Shown one piece after another: positions 1 through 7,256 of a stretch of 64,000 bases of DNA. The DNA comes from Candidatus Rifleibacteriota bacterium (GTDB lineage Bacteria; Muiribacteriota; Ozemobacteria; Ozemobacterales; Ozemobacteraceae). The notes below the pieces were generated by a model. That model ran no database searches and was not told the DNA's origin. It worked only from the letters and a program-made list of their open reading frames with translations. Where the stretch lies: positions 1 to 64,000 of the forward strand of contig JAAYNI010000067.1 in the NCBI GenBank assembly GCA_012520995.1, in the 5' to 3' direction. A program made the translations under genes and the position numbers. Each line of letters begins with the position of its first letter. Position 1 is the stretch's first letter.

Positions 1-1
1 G

Positions 2-400
2 ATTTTAAAGCAGAACATAGAGTTTACTCTTGAACAACGCTATGAAAATCCTTATGTAACAGGCGATCCAGATCAATTGAAACAAGTCTTTTTAAATATA
101 ATGACAAATGCTGTTCAATCTCAGCCTGACGGCGGTTCTTTAATTGTGGTGGTAGAAAAGACGGATAACAGCGAAAACAAAGAAATAGTTATATCCTTCA
201 AGGATAAAGGCGGGGGGATACCCAACGAAAAATTAAGTGATATATTCAATCCATTTATGACTACCAAAGAATATGGAACTGGACTGGGACTTTCTATGGC
301 TCAAAGAATAATTGAAGAGCACAAAGGCAAAATTGAAGTTAGCAGTGTGGTGGGCGAAGGTTCAGTTTTCTCTGTTACTTTGCCTGAGAAATCATCATGA
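2..400 (+). CDS. Sensor histidine kinase, C-terminal part (cut by window edge)
   Basis: The frame is open from the left edge to TGA at 398-400, so only the last ~132 residues are present. They form the HATPase_c ATP-binding domain: N box (LNIMTNAVQS), G1 box (DKGGGIP), F box (NPFMTTKE) and G2 box (GTGLGLSMAQRIIEEHKGKI). Order and spacing are those of NtrB/HydH-type kinases. The phosphoacceptor histidine and the sensor region lie outside the window. The stop overlaps the coaE start by 4 nt (ATGA), so the two genes are translationally coupled. The signal sensed cannot be inferred. Confidence 0.9.
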   Translation: MLKQNIEFTLEQRYENPYVTGDPDQLKQVFLNIMTNAVQSQPDGGSLIVVVEKTDNSENKEIVISFKDKGGGIPNEKLSDIFNPFMTTKEYGTGLGLSMAQRIIEEHKGKIEVSSVVGEGSVFSVTLPEKSS

Positions 401-993
401 AAATAATAGGAATATCGGGGCAATCTGGGGCAGGCAAGTCCGCCTTGGCTGAAATGTTGTCTTCTTTTGGTTTGGGCAGGAATATAGAGGTTGATTCTGT
501 GGGCCATGATTTGCTGGATGAGCCGGAAATATCTGAAAAACTTTGCGGCTATTTTGGCGAGGATATTAAGTCCGAAAAAGGTTTTATAGACCGTAAAAAA
601 CTTGGTGCCAAAGCATTTGCCACAAATAAATCTCTTGAATTTTTAAATTCAGTTATGCATCCGGCTATGAGAGAGCTGGTTCGCAAAGAAATCTCAATTG
701 ATAAAGCAAAGGGAGAGAAGTTTGCGATAATAAATGCGGCTCTTCTCTATAAAATGCGTCTTGATGAAATGTGCGATCTGGTGGTTTATGTGAGATCTAA
801 GCCTGAAGAACGTCTAGAGAGGCTCGTAAACTACAGAAATTGGACAAGAGAGTCAGCCAAAGAGAGACTTTTTTCTCAGGATCCGGAACCGGTTTCAGGA
901 AGCGGTATAGTTTTTATAGACAATAATGGTACTTTAAGTGATTTGCGAAACAAAGCAAAAGCCTTTGCTGAAAAACTCTTGAACAGCTGCTAG
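397..993 (+). CDS. coaE: Dephospho-CoA kinase
   Basis: Phosphorylates the 3'-hydroxyl of dephospho-CoA, the last step of coenzyme A synthesis, in the cytoplasm. The 198-residue length is typical. Visible are the P-loop GQSGAGKS (residues 7-14), the substrate-site segment VDSVGHDLL, the HPAMR motif and the lid region around RNWTRESAKERLFSQDP. The start overlaps the preceding kinase stop (ATGA). The stop codon TAG at 991-993 is also the beginning of a dispersed repeat element (CTAGTGC), so the exact C-terminus may have been set by that element. Nothing else unusual. Confidence 0.93.
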   Translation: MKIIGISGQSGAGKSALAEMLSSFGLGRNIEVDSVGHDLLDEPEISEKLCGYFGEDIKSEKGFIDRKKLGAKAFATNKSLEFLNSVMHPAMRELVRKEISIDKAKGEKFAIINAALLYKMRLDEMCDLVVYVRSKPEERLERLVNYRNWTRESAKERLFSQDPEPVSGSGIVFIDNNGTLSDLRNKAKAFAEKLLNSC

Positions 994-1420
994 TGCTGCT
1001 TTTTCACTAAAAATTGCGTATTAAATGACAATCAGTTAACAAGAACTTTATGCTTATCTGGTGCAGCAACAGCACCACCGTAGCGAGTGTCGAGTTGATT
1101 GTTTGAACTCGCTTGCTAAACTGATACTGCTTTTAGATGTTAATAAATAACCGTTGTTTATCTTTCTGTGACTTTTAAAAATCAACACAAATTGCAAGTC
1201 TATATTAATAGAATGCAATTTAAGTCGATTCTCGAAGTAAGACAGAGATTTTCAAGTTTATTTTTAAAATCAATGGCTTAAGCCGAGAACGAGAAAAAGC
1301 GGACATGCCTTTTTGGACTTTGTGCTCTGTAGGAGCTTTGTCCGCGTATTCTGTGTGTGTTCCGTGGTTTAAAAGGCTAATTTTCCCTCTCTGTCCACGG
1401 TCCACCGACCACTCATCAAT
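990..1420 (+). repeat. Mosaic intergenic repeat, longest copy (locus 1)
   Basis: Fills the gap between coaE and the ytfJ-like gene. In order: a ~94-bp unit from CTAGTGCTGC (990) to CACCGTAG (1083); a short degenerate 7-mer run (GTAGCGA GTGTCGA); an AT-rich block containing TTTTAGATGTTAATAAATAA; a ~200-bp middle part; a 9-mer array ending TTCCGTGGTTT (to 1370); and a 7-mer run GTCCACG GTCCACC GACCACT (1393-1413). The middle part aligns by eye with the reverse complement of 40,422-40,800, which shows that a long unit of ~400 bp exists. No ORF of note and no transposase. Confidence 0.75.
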
Positions 1421-1424
1421 ATTG

Positions 1425-1832
1425 TTATGAATCAGTTTGTGTTTCGGATAAATCTGAAGAAGTTGCAGAAGCGGTATCACTGGCTGGCTTGTCGCCTATT
1501 CCCATAATTTTGTTGTAAATCTGCTCGCCGACTTCTGGTTTGAGTATTTTTTCCCAAATAGTTTGTTTTTCGTTGAAAGAAACAAACTTAACTTCTTTTT
1601 CATTCATCGCAATAAAGGCAACCGGCTCAATAGAAGCTCCGCCCCCTGAACCGCCGCCGAAATCGGGGTCTTTCTCGCTTTGTCCGCCGCCAGCTCCGAA
1701 GCCGAAAGTGACTTTGGTTACTGGAATTACGGTCCATTTATTACAAGTAATGGGTTCTCCTATTACCGTTTTTGAGTTTACGGCCAGCTTAAGCTCGGAG
1801 AGAACAGTTTTAATTAAAGAATCTATGGCCAT
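1425..1832 (-). CDS. YtfJ/GerW-family protein
   Basis: The 135-residue product matches the YtfJ family (GerW in Bacillus, where it is needed for spore germination): N-terminal helix, then TVIGEPI, a glycine-rich segment (FGFGAGGGQSE ... FGGGSGGGASIEPVAFI) and a C-terminal segment ending in a Ser/Thr-rich tail. The start at 1832 (MAIDSL) is preferred over an upstream in-frame start because GGAGG lies 10 nt before it. Family members also occur in non-spore-formers, where their role is unknown. Upstream lies a 24-bp box shared with the next minus-strand gene. No spore genes are seen nearby, so a germination role should not be assumed. Confidence 0.82.
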   Translation of the reverse strand: MAIDSLIKTVLSELKLAVNSKTVIGEPITCNKWTVIPVTKVTFGFGAGGGQSEKDPDFGGGSGGGASIEPVAFIAMNEKEVKFVSFNEKQTIWEKILKPEVGEQIYNKIMGIGDKPASDTASATSSDLSETQTDS

Positions 1833-1888
1833 TGACGAAAAACCTCCAGAGTATATACGGATGCTATAGTAACAAAAAAACATTTTTT

Positions 1889-1912
1889 AACAAAGCAATA
1901 TTTTTTTTGTTT
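1889..1912 (-). promoter_or_regulatory. 24-bp upstream box, copy 1
   Basis: Plus-strand AACAAAGCAATATT followed by T-rich sequence to GTTT. It matches 23 of 24 bases at 2313-2336. On the minus strand it lies just upstream of a plausible promoter for the ytfJ-like gene (TTGTTA, 16-nt spacer, TACTAT). It may be an AT-rich UP element or an operator shared by the two genes. Confidence 0.45.
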
Positions 1913-1960
1913 AAGATTTGTTTTTTTCAGTCAGCTTCCGTAAGCGACAAGCAAAAACTT

Positions 1961-2212
1961 TCAAGCTGATTGTTCTGGTGTAAACATCAGATAGATGGAA
2001 GCTGCAAGACCCATCCAGCACAACAAACTCATAATTATGCGTATTGTTATGTTAGACCAGTAGGAGCTTGGATTTCCCGCTTTGGCATAAACATGCTTGC
2101 CATATTTGAGTTCGCCTTTTTTCCAGTTATTCCAAGCGATTTTTGTGAACTCCAGTCCAATGATTATGAAAATCACACAATAACCGATATACTCAGGGTT
2201 AAATGTAAACAT
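1961..2212 (-). CDS. Small two-TM membrane protein of unknown function
   Basis: 83 residues with two hydrophobic segments (about 8-23 and 60-78) joined by a basic loop (WNNWKKGELKYGKHVYAKAG). The start at 2212 (MFTFNPEY) is preferred because the upstream extension is Lys-rich and not protein-like, and AAGGAAAAG precedes this ATG. I do not recognise the family. It is followed, 128 bp downstream, by the ytfJ-like gene, and both carry the same 24-bp upstream box, which suggests common control. Confidence 0.6.
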   Translation of the reverse strand: MFTFNPEYIGYCVIFIIIGLEFTKIAWNNWKKGELKYGKHVYAKAGNPSSYWSNITIRIIMSLLCWMGLAASIYLMFTPEQSA

Positions 2213-2312
2213 AATTTTCTTTTCCTTTTTTGCTCGGTAAACTTGTATAAACAGCTTTTGCTTTTGATTACTTGTAATCGTGATTATTGTCATATTAACA
2301 AAAAACTTTTGG

Positions 2313-2336
2313 AACAAAGTAATATTTTTTTTGTTT
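2313..2336 (-). promoter_or_regulatory. 24-bp upstream box, copy 2
   Basis: Plus-strand AACAAAGTAATATT followed by a T run to GTTT. It differs at one base from the box at 1889-1912 and sits about 100 bp upstream of the two-TM protein start. See the finding on this pair. Confidence 0.45.
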
Positions 2337-2408
2337 CAAAAGCGTCTTTCTGCTTGCAAGATCTTTGCTGATCATATAAGCTCATAGAGAATGCTGAGAG
2401 GAGGTTAT

Positions 2409-3434
2409 ATGGACATTAGCCTTATTTTAATGCCTTTGCTGGCTGTTTTGGCAGCTGTTGCTGGAATACTTTTCATATTTGCTATAGTAATGGTTTTTCA
2501 GTTTGCAAACGTTGTTATGATTTACATGCGTTCCAAAGCGGCAGACGTAAATATAAGCATGTCTGACCTTATAGGTGCCCAGCTTAGAACAGCCTTTTTG
2601 CCATACAGCGATCCGGTCGGCACTCTTGTTGATGCAACTACCCAAGCGCAAAAAGCTAGAATTAATATTTCTTTTGATACCTTGGAAACTCACATGATGT
2701 CTGGCGGAAATGTAAATGTTCTTGTCAGATCTTTGATACAGGCTTCGCAATCTGGTATTCGCCTTAGCCAGGGGCAGGCTGCTGCTCTGGATTTGGCAGG
2801 TCATAATGTTTTGCAGGCCGTTAATATGTCTATCAACCCTAAAAACATCAGAAGCATAGGCATCAAAGGCGTTGCGAAAGACGGCATAGAGCTTGAGGTG
2901 AATGCAAGTATTACTGTCAGAGCCAATATAGACTCAATGATAGGCGGTGCTGGCGAAGAAACTGTTATTGCTCGCATTAATGAGGCTGTGGAGAGTGTTA
3001 TAGGTTCAGCTGAAAAACATTCTGATATTTTGAACAGACCTGCGCTTATTGCCGAAGAAGTTTTGAGAGCTGGACTTGATGCAGGCAGCGCCTACGAGAT
3101 AATTTCAATAGATATTGCTGATATTAGTGTGCTTCGCAATATCGGTGCCATGCTTAAAAATATGCAAGCGGAAGCTGATAGATGCGTGAGTGAATCTAGA
3201 GCCGAGGGCAGAAAAGCTCTTGCGGAAGCCATAGCTCAAGAAAATAAAGCTGCTGAGCAAGAAGCTAAAGCTAAGGTTTTGGCGGCTGAAATGTATGTTC
3301 CTCTCTCTATTGCAGCCGCTTACAAAAAAGGTTCTTTGTTGGTAGATAGAGACGAGATCTCGGGCAAGCAAGAGAAGGGTCGGTATAGCTATAGACCTGC
3401 AGGGTATGCTTTCTGCGATGACTTTGATCTGTGA
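2409..3434 (+). CDS. FloA-like SPFH (flotillin-like) protein, copy 1
   Basis: 341 residues, the size of bacterial FloA (YqfA/YdfA family), a membrane scaffold of functional microdomains. An N-terminal hydrophobic segment (about residues 5-32) is followed by the SPFH domain (SITVRAN, GGAGEETV, AEKHSDIL) and an Ala/Glu/Lys-rich helical C-terminus (AEGRKALAEAIAQENKAAEQ) that in this family drives oligomerisation. The start at 2409 follows GAGAGGAGG; the in-frame ATG at 2391 lies before that site. A second paralogue starts at 3628. The last ~230 bp are nearly identical at DNA level to that copy, while the N-terminal halves have diverged. A hairpin with a T run follows. Confidence 0.9.
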   Translation: MDISLILMPLLAVLAAVAGILFIFAIVMVFQFANVVMIYMRSKAADVNISMSDLIGAQLRTAFLPYSDPVGTLVDATTQAQKARINISFDTLETHMMSGGNVNVLVRSLIQASQSGIRLSQGQAAALDLAGHNVLQAVNMSINPKNIRSIGIKGVAKDGIELEVNASITVRANIDSMIGGAGEETVIARINEAVESVIGSAEKHSDILNRPALIAEEVLRAGLDAGSAYEIISIDIADISVLRNIGAMLKNMQAEADRCVSESRAEGRKALAEAIAQENKAAEQEAKAKVLAAEMYVPLSIAAAYKKGSLLVDRDEISGKQEKGRYSYRPAGYAFCDDFDL

Positions 3435-3470
3435 TGTGCCTTATTTAGACAAGACTTAATAAAGCAAAAC

Positions 3471-3513
3471 AGCTGATGAGTTCCAAGTTATGGACTTGTC
3501 AGCTTTCTTTTTT
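3471..3513 (+). terminator. Intrinsic terminator after floA copy 1
   Basis: AGCTGATGAGTTCC pairs imperfectly with TGGACTTGTCAGCT across a short loop, followed by TTTCTTTTTT. It implies that the two floA copies are at least partly transcribed separately. Confidence 0.65.
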
Positions 3514-3627
3514 AGGGAAAAATCAAGTAAGAAATTAATGTTTTTAGCCTTAAAAGAACATTTTTCTTGAAAGATTTTACACAATTTTATACCCTCTTAA
3601 ATGTGAACTCCAAAGGAGGCTTTTTTT

Positions 3628-4647
3628 ATGCTTGCTGAGCTATACGCGGCTATAGGTATTGTTTTGGGATTTCTCCTTATTATAGGGGGACTTTTCTTCT
3701 TGACTATGCTGTTGCAGTTTGCCGGCATCATTCAAATTTATATCAAATCTTGGACTACAGGCGTACGTTTAGGTTTTTTTGAACTTCTTGGAGCTAAAGT
3801 CAGAACAAGTACTCTGAACTATTATGATCCTGTTGATACCCTTGTTCAAGCTTTGACCCAGGCACGTAAAGCACATCTTAATATCTCTTTTGACGCTTTG
3901 GAGACTCATATGATGTCAGGCGGCGATGTTAACGCCATTGTCAGAGCCTTGATACAAGCATCGCAGTCAGGTATACGTCTTAGTTTTGGACAGGCTGCCG
4001 CTCTTGACTTGGCTGGACACAATGTTTTGCAGGCTGTCAATATGTCGATTAACCCTAAAAATATCAGAAGCAACAATATCAGAGGAGTTTCAAAAGACGG
4101 CATAGAGCTTGAGGTTTTTGCCAGTATTACTGTCAGAGCCAATATGGATGCAATGATCGGCGGAGCGGGAGAAGAAACTGTTGTGGCTCGTATCAATGAA
4201 GCGGCTGTCAGTATCATAGGCTCAGCAGAAAGACATTCGGATATTTTGAACAGGCCAGCAACTATTTCAGAAGAAATTTTGAAAGCGGGCTTAGATGCTG
4301 GCACTTTCTATGAAATTATTTCAGTTGATATTGCCGATGTTAACGTAATGCGTAACATAGGCGCTATTCTAAAAAATATGCAGGCTGAGGCTGACAGACG
4401 TGTAAGCGAATCTAGAGCAGAAGGCAGAAAAGCTCTTGCGGAAGCCATAGCTCAAGAAAATAAAGCTGCTGAGCAAGAAGCTAAAGCTAAGGTTTTGGCG
4501 GCTGAAATGTATGTTCCTCTCTCTATTGCGGCTGCTTACAAAAAAGGTTCTTTGCTGGTAGATAGAGCCGAGATCTCGGACAAACAAGAGAAGGGTCGGT
4601 ATAGCTACAGACCTGCGGGATATGCTTTCTGTGATGACTTTGATTGA
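3628..4647 (+). CDS. FloA-like SPFH (flotillin-like) protein, copy 2
   Basis: 339 residues with the architecture of the copy at 2409: hydrophobic N-terminus (about 5-30), SPFH domain, Ala/Glu-rich oligomerisation tail, and the same C-terminal end (GYAFCDDFD) including an unusual cysteine. The start follows CAAAGGAGGC. FloA proteins assemble at the inner membrane and help recruit signalling and secretion proteins; two paralogues may form mixed assemblies (inference). The 3' end overlaps the next small ORF by 26 bp. A tract of 107 bp (4423-4529) is identical to 3207-3313 in copy 1, while flanking codons differ, which suggests gene conversion rather than protein-level selection alone. Confidence 0.9.
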   Translation: MLAELYAAIGIVLGFLLIIGGLFFLTMLLQFAGIIQIYIKSWTTGVRLGFFELLGAKVRTSTLNYYDPVDTLVQALTQARKAHLNISFDALETHMMSGGDVNAIVRALIQASQSGIRLSFGQAAALDLAGHNVLQAVNMSINPKNIRSNNIRGVSKDGIELEVFASITVRANMDAMIGGAGEETVVARINEAAVSIIGSAERHSDILNRPATISEEILKAGLDAGTFYEIISVDIADVNVMRNIGAILKNMQAEADRRVSESRAEGRKALAEAIAQENKAAEQEAKAKVLAAEMYVPLSIAAAYKKGSLLVDRAEISDKQEKGRYSYRPAGYAFCDDFD

Positions 4648-4861
4648 GCCGACTGTCTTTCAGCTTGAGATGATGCGTAAAAAGCATTGCAAAGAGCTGA
4701 AACAGCTCGATAAAATGACTGATGCGCAATTTAACGCATTTAAAAGAAATTTTTCCTTCGGTTCAATAGAAGGAATTACAAAAGCTGAAGCCAGAGAGCT
4801 TTTAATGTCGATGTTGGCTCTTAATTTGAAGCTTTCCGAGAGTTACAAAAATAAAAAATGA
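4622..4861 (+). CDS. Small protein of unknown function overlapping floA copy 2
   Basis: 79 residues (or 75 if the second ATG at 4634 is used), charged and helical, with no membrane segment: KKHCKELKQLDKMTDAQFNA ... ITKAEARELLMSMLALNLKL. It overlaps the end of floA copy 2 in another frame and ends 24 bp before the DUF2971 gene, so co-translation is likely. The DNA that forms its start is also present at the end of floA copy 1, where the frame soon stops. I do not recognise the family. Confidence 0.55.
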   Translation: MLSVMTLIEPTVFQLEMMRKKHCKELKQLDKMTDAQFNAFKRNFSFGSIEGITKAEARELLMSMLALNLKLSESYKNKK

Positions 4862-4885
4862 ATTTACTGAATTCTGTCATATTCT

Positions 4886-5746
4886 ATGTTAGAGAATTTT
4901 GAAAAACATCTATATTCAACGATTTTTCCAGAACATTTGCCTAAAACTGTCTATCACTATACAACTCAGGGCGGTATTCTTGGCATAATACAGCAAGGAG
5001 AAATATGGGCTACTCAGGTGGCTTTTCTGAACGATAAAAATGAGGTTTATTTGACCTTCAGACTTTTGGCCAACGAGTTAAATAGAAGGCGCACTGCCAC
5101 TTCTGACCCTTATATGAGAGCCTTGCTTGCTGAGTTGCAAGAAATACTGAAGAAGGTGGACAGAACTCATATATGCATTTCTTCTTTTTGTGAAGAGGGT
5201 GATCTTTTGAGTCAATGGAGAGGTTACGGCAATCAAGGCAAGGGTTATTCTCTTGGCTTCGACTTGAACAAGCTTTTCAGTGCAGCTAAAAAGCAGGATT
5301 TTGTCATATGGCCTTGTGTTTATGACAATTCGACACACAATGAGCTTGTATCTTATCTTGTGGATTGTTGGCTGCAAAAGTATGGCAAGGGCCGAGCGGA
5401 ATATGACAATATGGTAGATGACATAACAAGCAACGTTTGCAGACTGGCTCCGATACTTAAAGACAGAAACTTTAAAGAAGAAAAAGAATGGCGTCTTGTG
5501 AATGCGGCTGTTGATGTAGCACCTTCTGATTTTTCGTTTCGCGAGGGGGCCTTTGCGATTATACCTTATCTTGCTTTCAAGCTTGGTTTTCGAGAGAGTG
5601 AAAATCAATGCCTTGAAAAGATAGTTTTGGGTCCCACTCCTCATAAAAAACTGGCGCTTAATAGCACTAGAATGTTCTTGCAGGCTAATGGGCTGAAAAA
5701 TACGGAAGTTGTTCTGTCCTCGATTCCCTTCAGAAATTGGAAGTGA
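4886..5746 (+). CDS. DUF2971-family protein
   Basis: 286 residues. Family hallmarks visible are the N-terminal VYHYTT (residues 22-27) followed by GILGIIQQGEIWAT and FLNDKNEV, then ISSFCEEGDLLSQWRGYG, and the C-terminal KEEKEWRLV. The function is not established. The pattern of a Tyr-His-Tyr-Thr strand, a Gly/Ile-rich helix and a late Glu resembles ADP-ribosyltransferase-fold proteins such as DarT, but this is my inference from motif order only. No SD-like sequence stands out before the ATG. The gene lies between the floA pair and a radical SAM gene, with tight spacing on both sides. Confidence 0.85.
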   Translation: MLENFEKHLYSTIFPEHLPKTVYHYTTQGGILGIIQQGEIWATQVAFLNDKNEVYLTFRLLANELNRRRTATSDPYMRALLAELQEILKKVDRTHICISSFCEEGDLLSQWRGYGNQGKGYSLGFDLNKLFSAAKKQDFVIWPCVYDNSTHNELVSYLVDCWLQKYGKGRAEYDNMVDDITSNVCRLAPILKDRNFKEEKEWRLVNAAVDVAPSDFSFREGAFAIIPYLAFKLGFRESENQCLEKIVLGPTPHKKLALNSTRMFLQANGLKNTEVVLSSIPFRNWK

Positions 5747-5750
5747 ACTC

Positions 5751-7016
5751 TTGCTTGCCAAACCTGTTTTGATACTGCGCATTCATAATTACAATAAAGT
5801 CAGTTTTGGGGCGATTTTAGGCTGTCTGGACGAATCGCTTTTATCTTCCTTTGATATCATTGCCTTTGAAGGATTTAAAGACTTCGACCTTCCCAGTTGG
5901 CAAGGAAGGCGTATCTTGGCTCTTTATTCCTTCATGCAGTCCCATATGCCTCAGGTATACAAGGAAATTCTTGAGTTTAAAGAAAATTATCCACAAGCTG
6001 AGTTTTTGGCGGGAGGAGCTCAGGCCACGGCAGCTCCTGAAACTATAGAGACCTTAGGGTTTGACTACGTATGCTCAGGCGAAGGCGAGAATTTTATAGG
6101 CGCTTTTTTGCTTAAATGGCTTGAAGGAAAGGCTGATAGGGGCATTCATAGAACGGGCAAGGCTCAAGTTGATTTGAATGCTTCGCCTGGATTTTCCAGA
6201 ATTATAGATTATTTGCCGCCTATAGAAATATCGCGCGGTTGCTCTTTTGGCTGTATGTTTTGCGGTGTTCCGGCTCTTTTTGCCGGCAAGGTGCGGCATA
6301 GATCGGTTGACTCTATTTGTTCAATAGCGGAAGAGTATCTTAGAATAAATCCTTCCAGACGAGTTATAAAATTTTTAGCACCTAATGCTTTCGCATATGG
6401 TTCGCATGATGGCAAACCTAATTTGCAGGCTATCAAGGAGCTTTTGGAGGGTCTTACTGATACGGGCATAAAGTCTATACAGATGGGCAGTTTTCCTGCA
6501 GAAGTGCGTCCCGATTTTGTAACCAGAGAGGTTATGGAGCTGGTTTCCAAGTATGCTAAGAACAAAACAATTGTAATGGGTTTGCAAACCGGCTCGGATG
6601 CTATGTTGAAAAAAATGAACCGTAGACATACGGTAGAGGACTCTTTAAGAGCAGTAGCCTTGATCAGGGAGTTTGGTTATACTCCTCATCTTGATTTTAT
6701 AGTCGGAAATCCAGGAGAAACCTATAAAGATCAGCTTGAAATGTTGGAGTTTATTTGGTTTCTTATAAAAACTTATGGAGCAAAAATACATATGCATGCT
6801 TTTACGCCTTTGCCTCATACTGCATGGGCAAAAGAGGAGCAATCTGAGATTTTTGATGACATAAAGGCTGAAATGAAAAGGATGCAGTCTGAAGGTCATT
6901 TGGACGGTTGGTGGGAAAATCATATTGGATATTATAGGGAAGGCAAAAACCTGGCAAAATCCTTGAGCAAAAAAGCAAAAAAAAGATTGTCAGACGATAA
7001 AAATAATGATATATAG
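5751..7016 (+). CDS. B12-binding radical SAM protein (MJ_1487-like)
   Basis: About 421 residues. The N-terminal part has a cobalamin-binding-like fold (FLAGGAQATAAPE, YVCSGEGE), then the radical SAM cluster motif CSFGCMFC (Cx3Cx2C, preceded by PPIEISRG), which binds a 4Fe-4S cluster and S-adenosylmethionine, and a TIM-barrel region (VMGLQTGSDAMLKKMNRRHT, DFIVGNPGET). Layout fits the TIGR04013 type; the reaction is unknown. I prefer the TTG start at 5751, just after the upstream stop, because GGAAGTG precedes it and the product then begins LLAKPVLILRIHNYNK, a natural domain start; a TTG at 5709 would overlap the previous gene. Confidence 0.85.
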   Translation: MLAKPVLILRIHNYNKVSFGAILGCLDESLLSSFDIIAFEGFKDFDLPSWQGRRILALYSFMQSHMPQVYKEILEFKENYPQAEFLAGGAQATAAPETIETLGFDYVCSGEGENFIGAFLLKWLEGKADRGIHRTGKAQVDLNASPGFSRIIDYLPPIEISRGCSFGCMFCGVPALFAGKVRHRSVDSICSIAEEYLRINPSRRVIKFLAPNAFAYGSHDGKPNLQAIKELLEGLTDTGIKSIQMGSFPAEVRPDFVTREVMELVSKYAKNKTIVMGLQTGSDAMLKKMNRRHTVEDSLRAVALIREFGYTPHLDFIVGNPGETYKDQLEMLEFIWFLIKTYGAKIHMHAFTPLPHTAWAKEEQSEIFDDIKAEMKRMQSEGHLDGWWENHIGYYREGKNLAKSLSKKAKKRLSDDKNNDI

Positions 7017-7031
7017 TTAGAACATACCTAC

Positions 7032-7102
7032 TGGGGTATCGTCTAGTGGTAGGACAGCAGTCTCTGGAACTGCCTGCCGGGGTTCGAATCCCTGTACCCC
7101 AG
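7032..7102 (+). tRNA. tRNA-Gln (anticodon CTG)
   Basis: 71 nt. The acceptor stem TGGGGTA pairs with TACCCCA (discriminator G), the anticodon stem is GCAGT/ACTGC with loop CTCTGGA (anticodon CTG at 7064-7066), and the T arm is GGGGTTCGAATCCC. No CCA is encoded. A strong terminator follows after 4 nt. Confidence 0.96.
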
Positions 7103-7106
7103 CTTA

Positions 7107-7145
7107 GCGGGAGTCTTAAATTTTTAAGACTCCCGCATTTTTTTT
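7107..7145 (+). terminator. Intrinsic terminator after tRNA-Gln
   Basis: GCGGGAGTCTTAAA pairs perfectly with TTTAAGACTCCCGC (7123-7136) across a 2-nt gap, followed by ATTTTTTTT. Confidence 0.9.
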
Positions 7146-7184
7146 GCTTTGTGATGAATTTCTCTAATTAAATTAAAACTAAAC

Positions 7185-7213
7185 TTGCATATTTATTCTA
7201 TTTAATGTAAAAT
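7185..7213 (+). promoter_or_regulatory. Sigma70-type promoter for cmk-rpsA
   Basis: TTGCAT, 17-nt spacer, TAAAAT (7208-7213), about 43 bp before the TTG start. The rimP operon promoter uses the same TTGCAT and spacing. Confidence 0.7.
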
Positions 7214-7256
7214 CGTCGCCGTTAATAGTAATGTTACGTTTTGAGGTCTAACGGAC

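Noticed and set aside
1220-1480. 86-codon minus-strand ORF
   Set aside because: It spans the repeat and overlaps the end of the ytfJ-like gene; composition is not protein-like.
4886-5746. DUF2971 gene as part of a defence island or toxin-antitoxin pair
   Set aside because: No nuclease, helicase, antitoxin or mobile gene is nearby; the neighbours are FloA-like and radical SAM genes.
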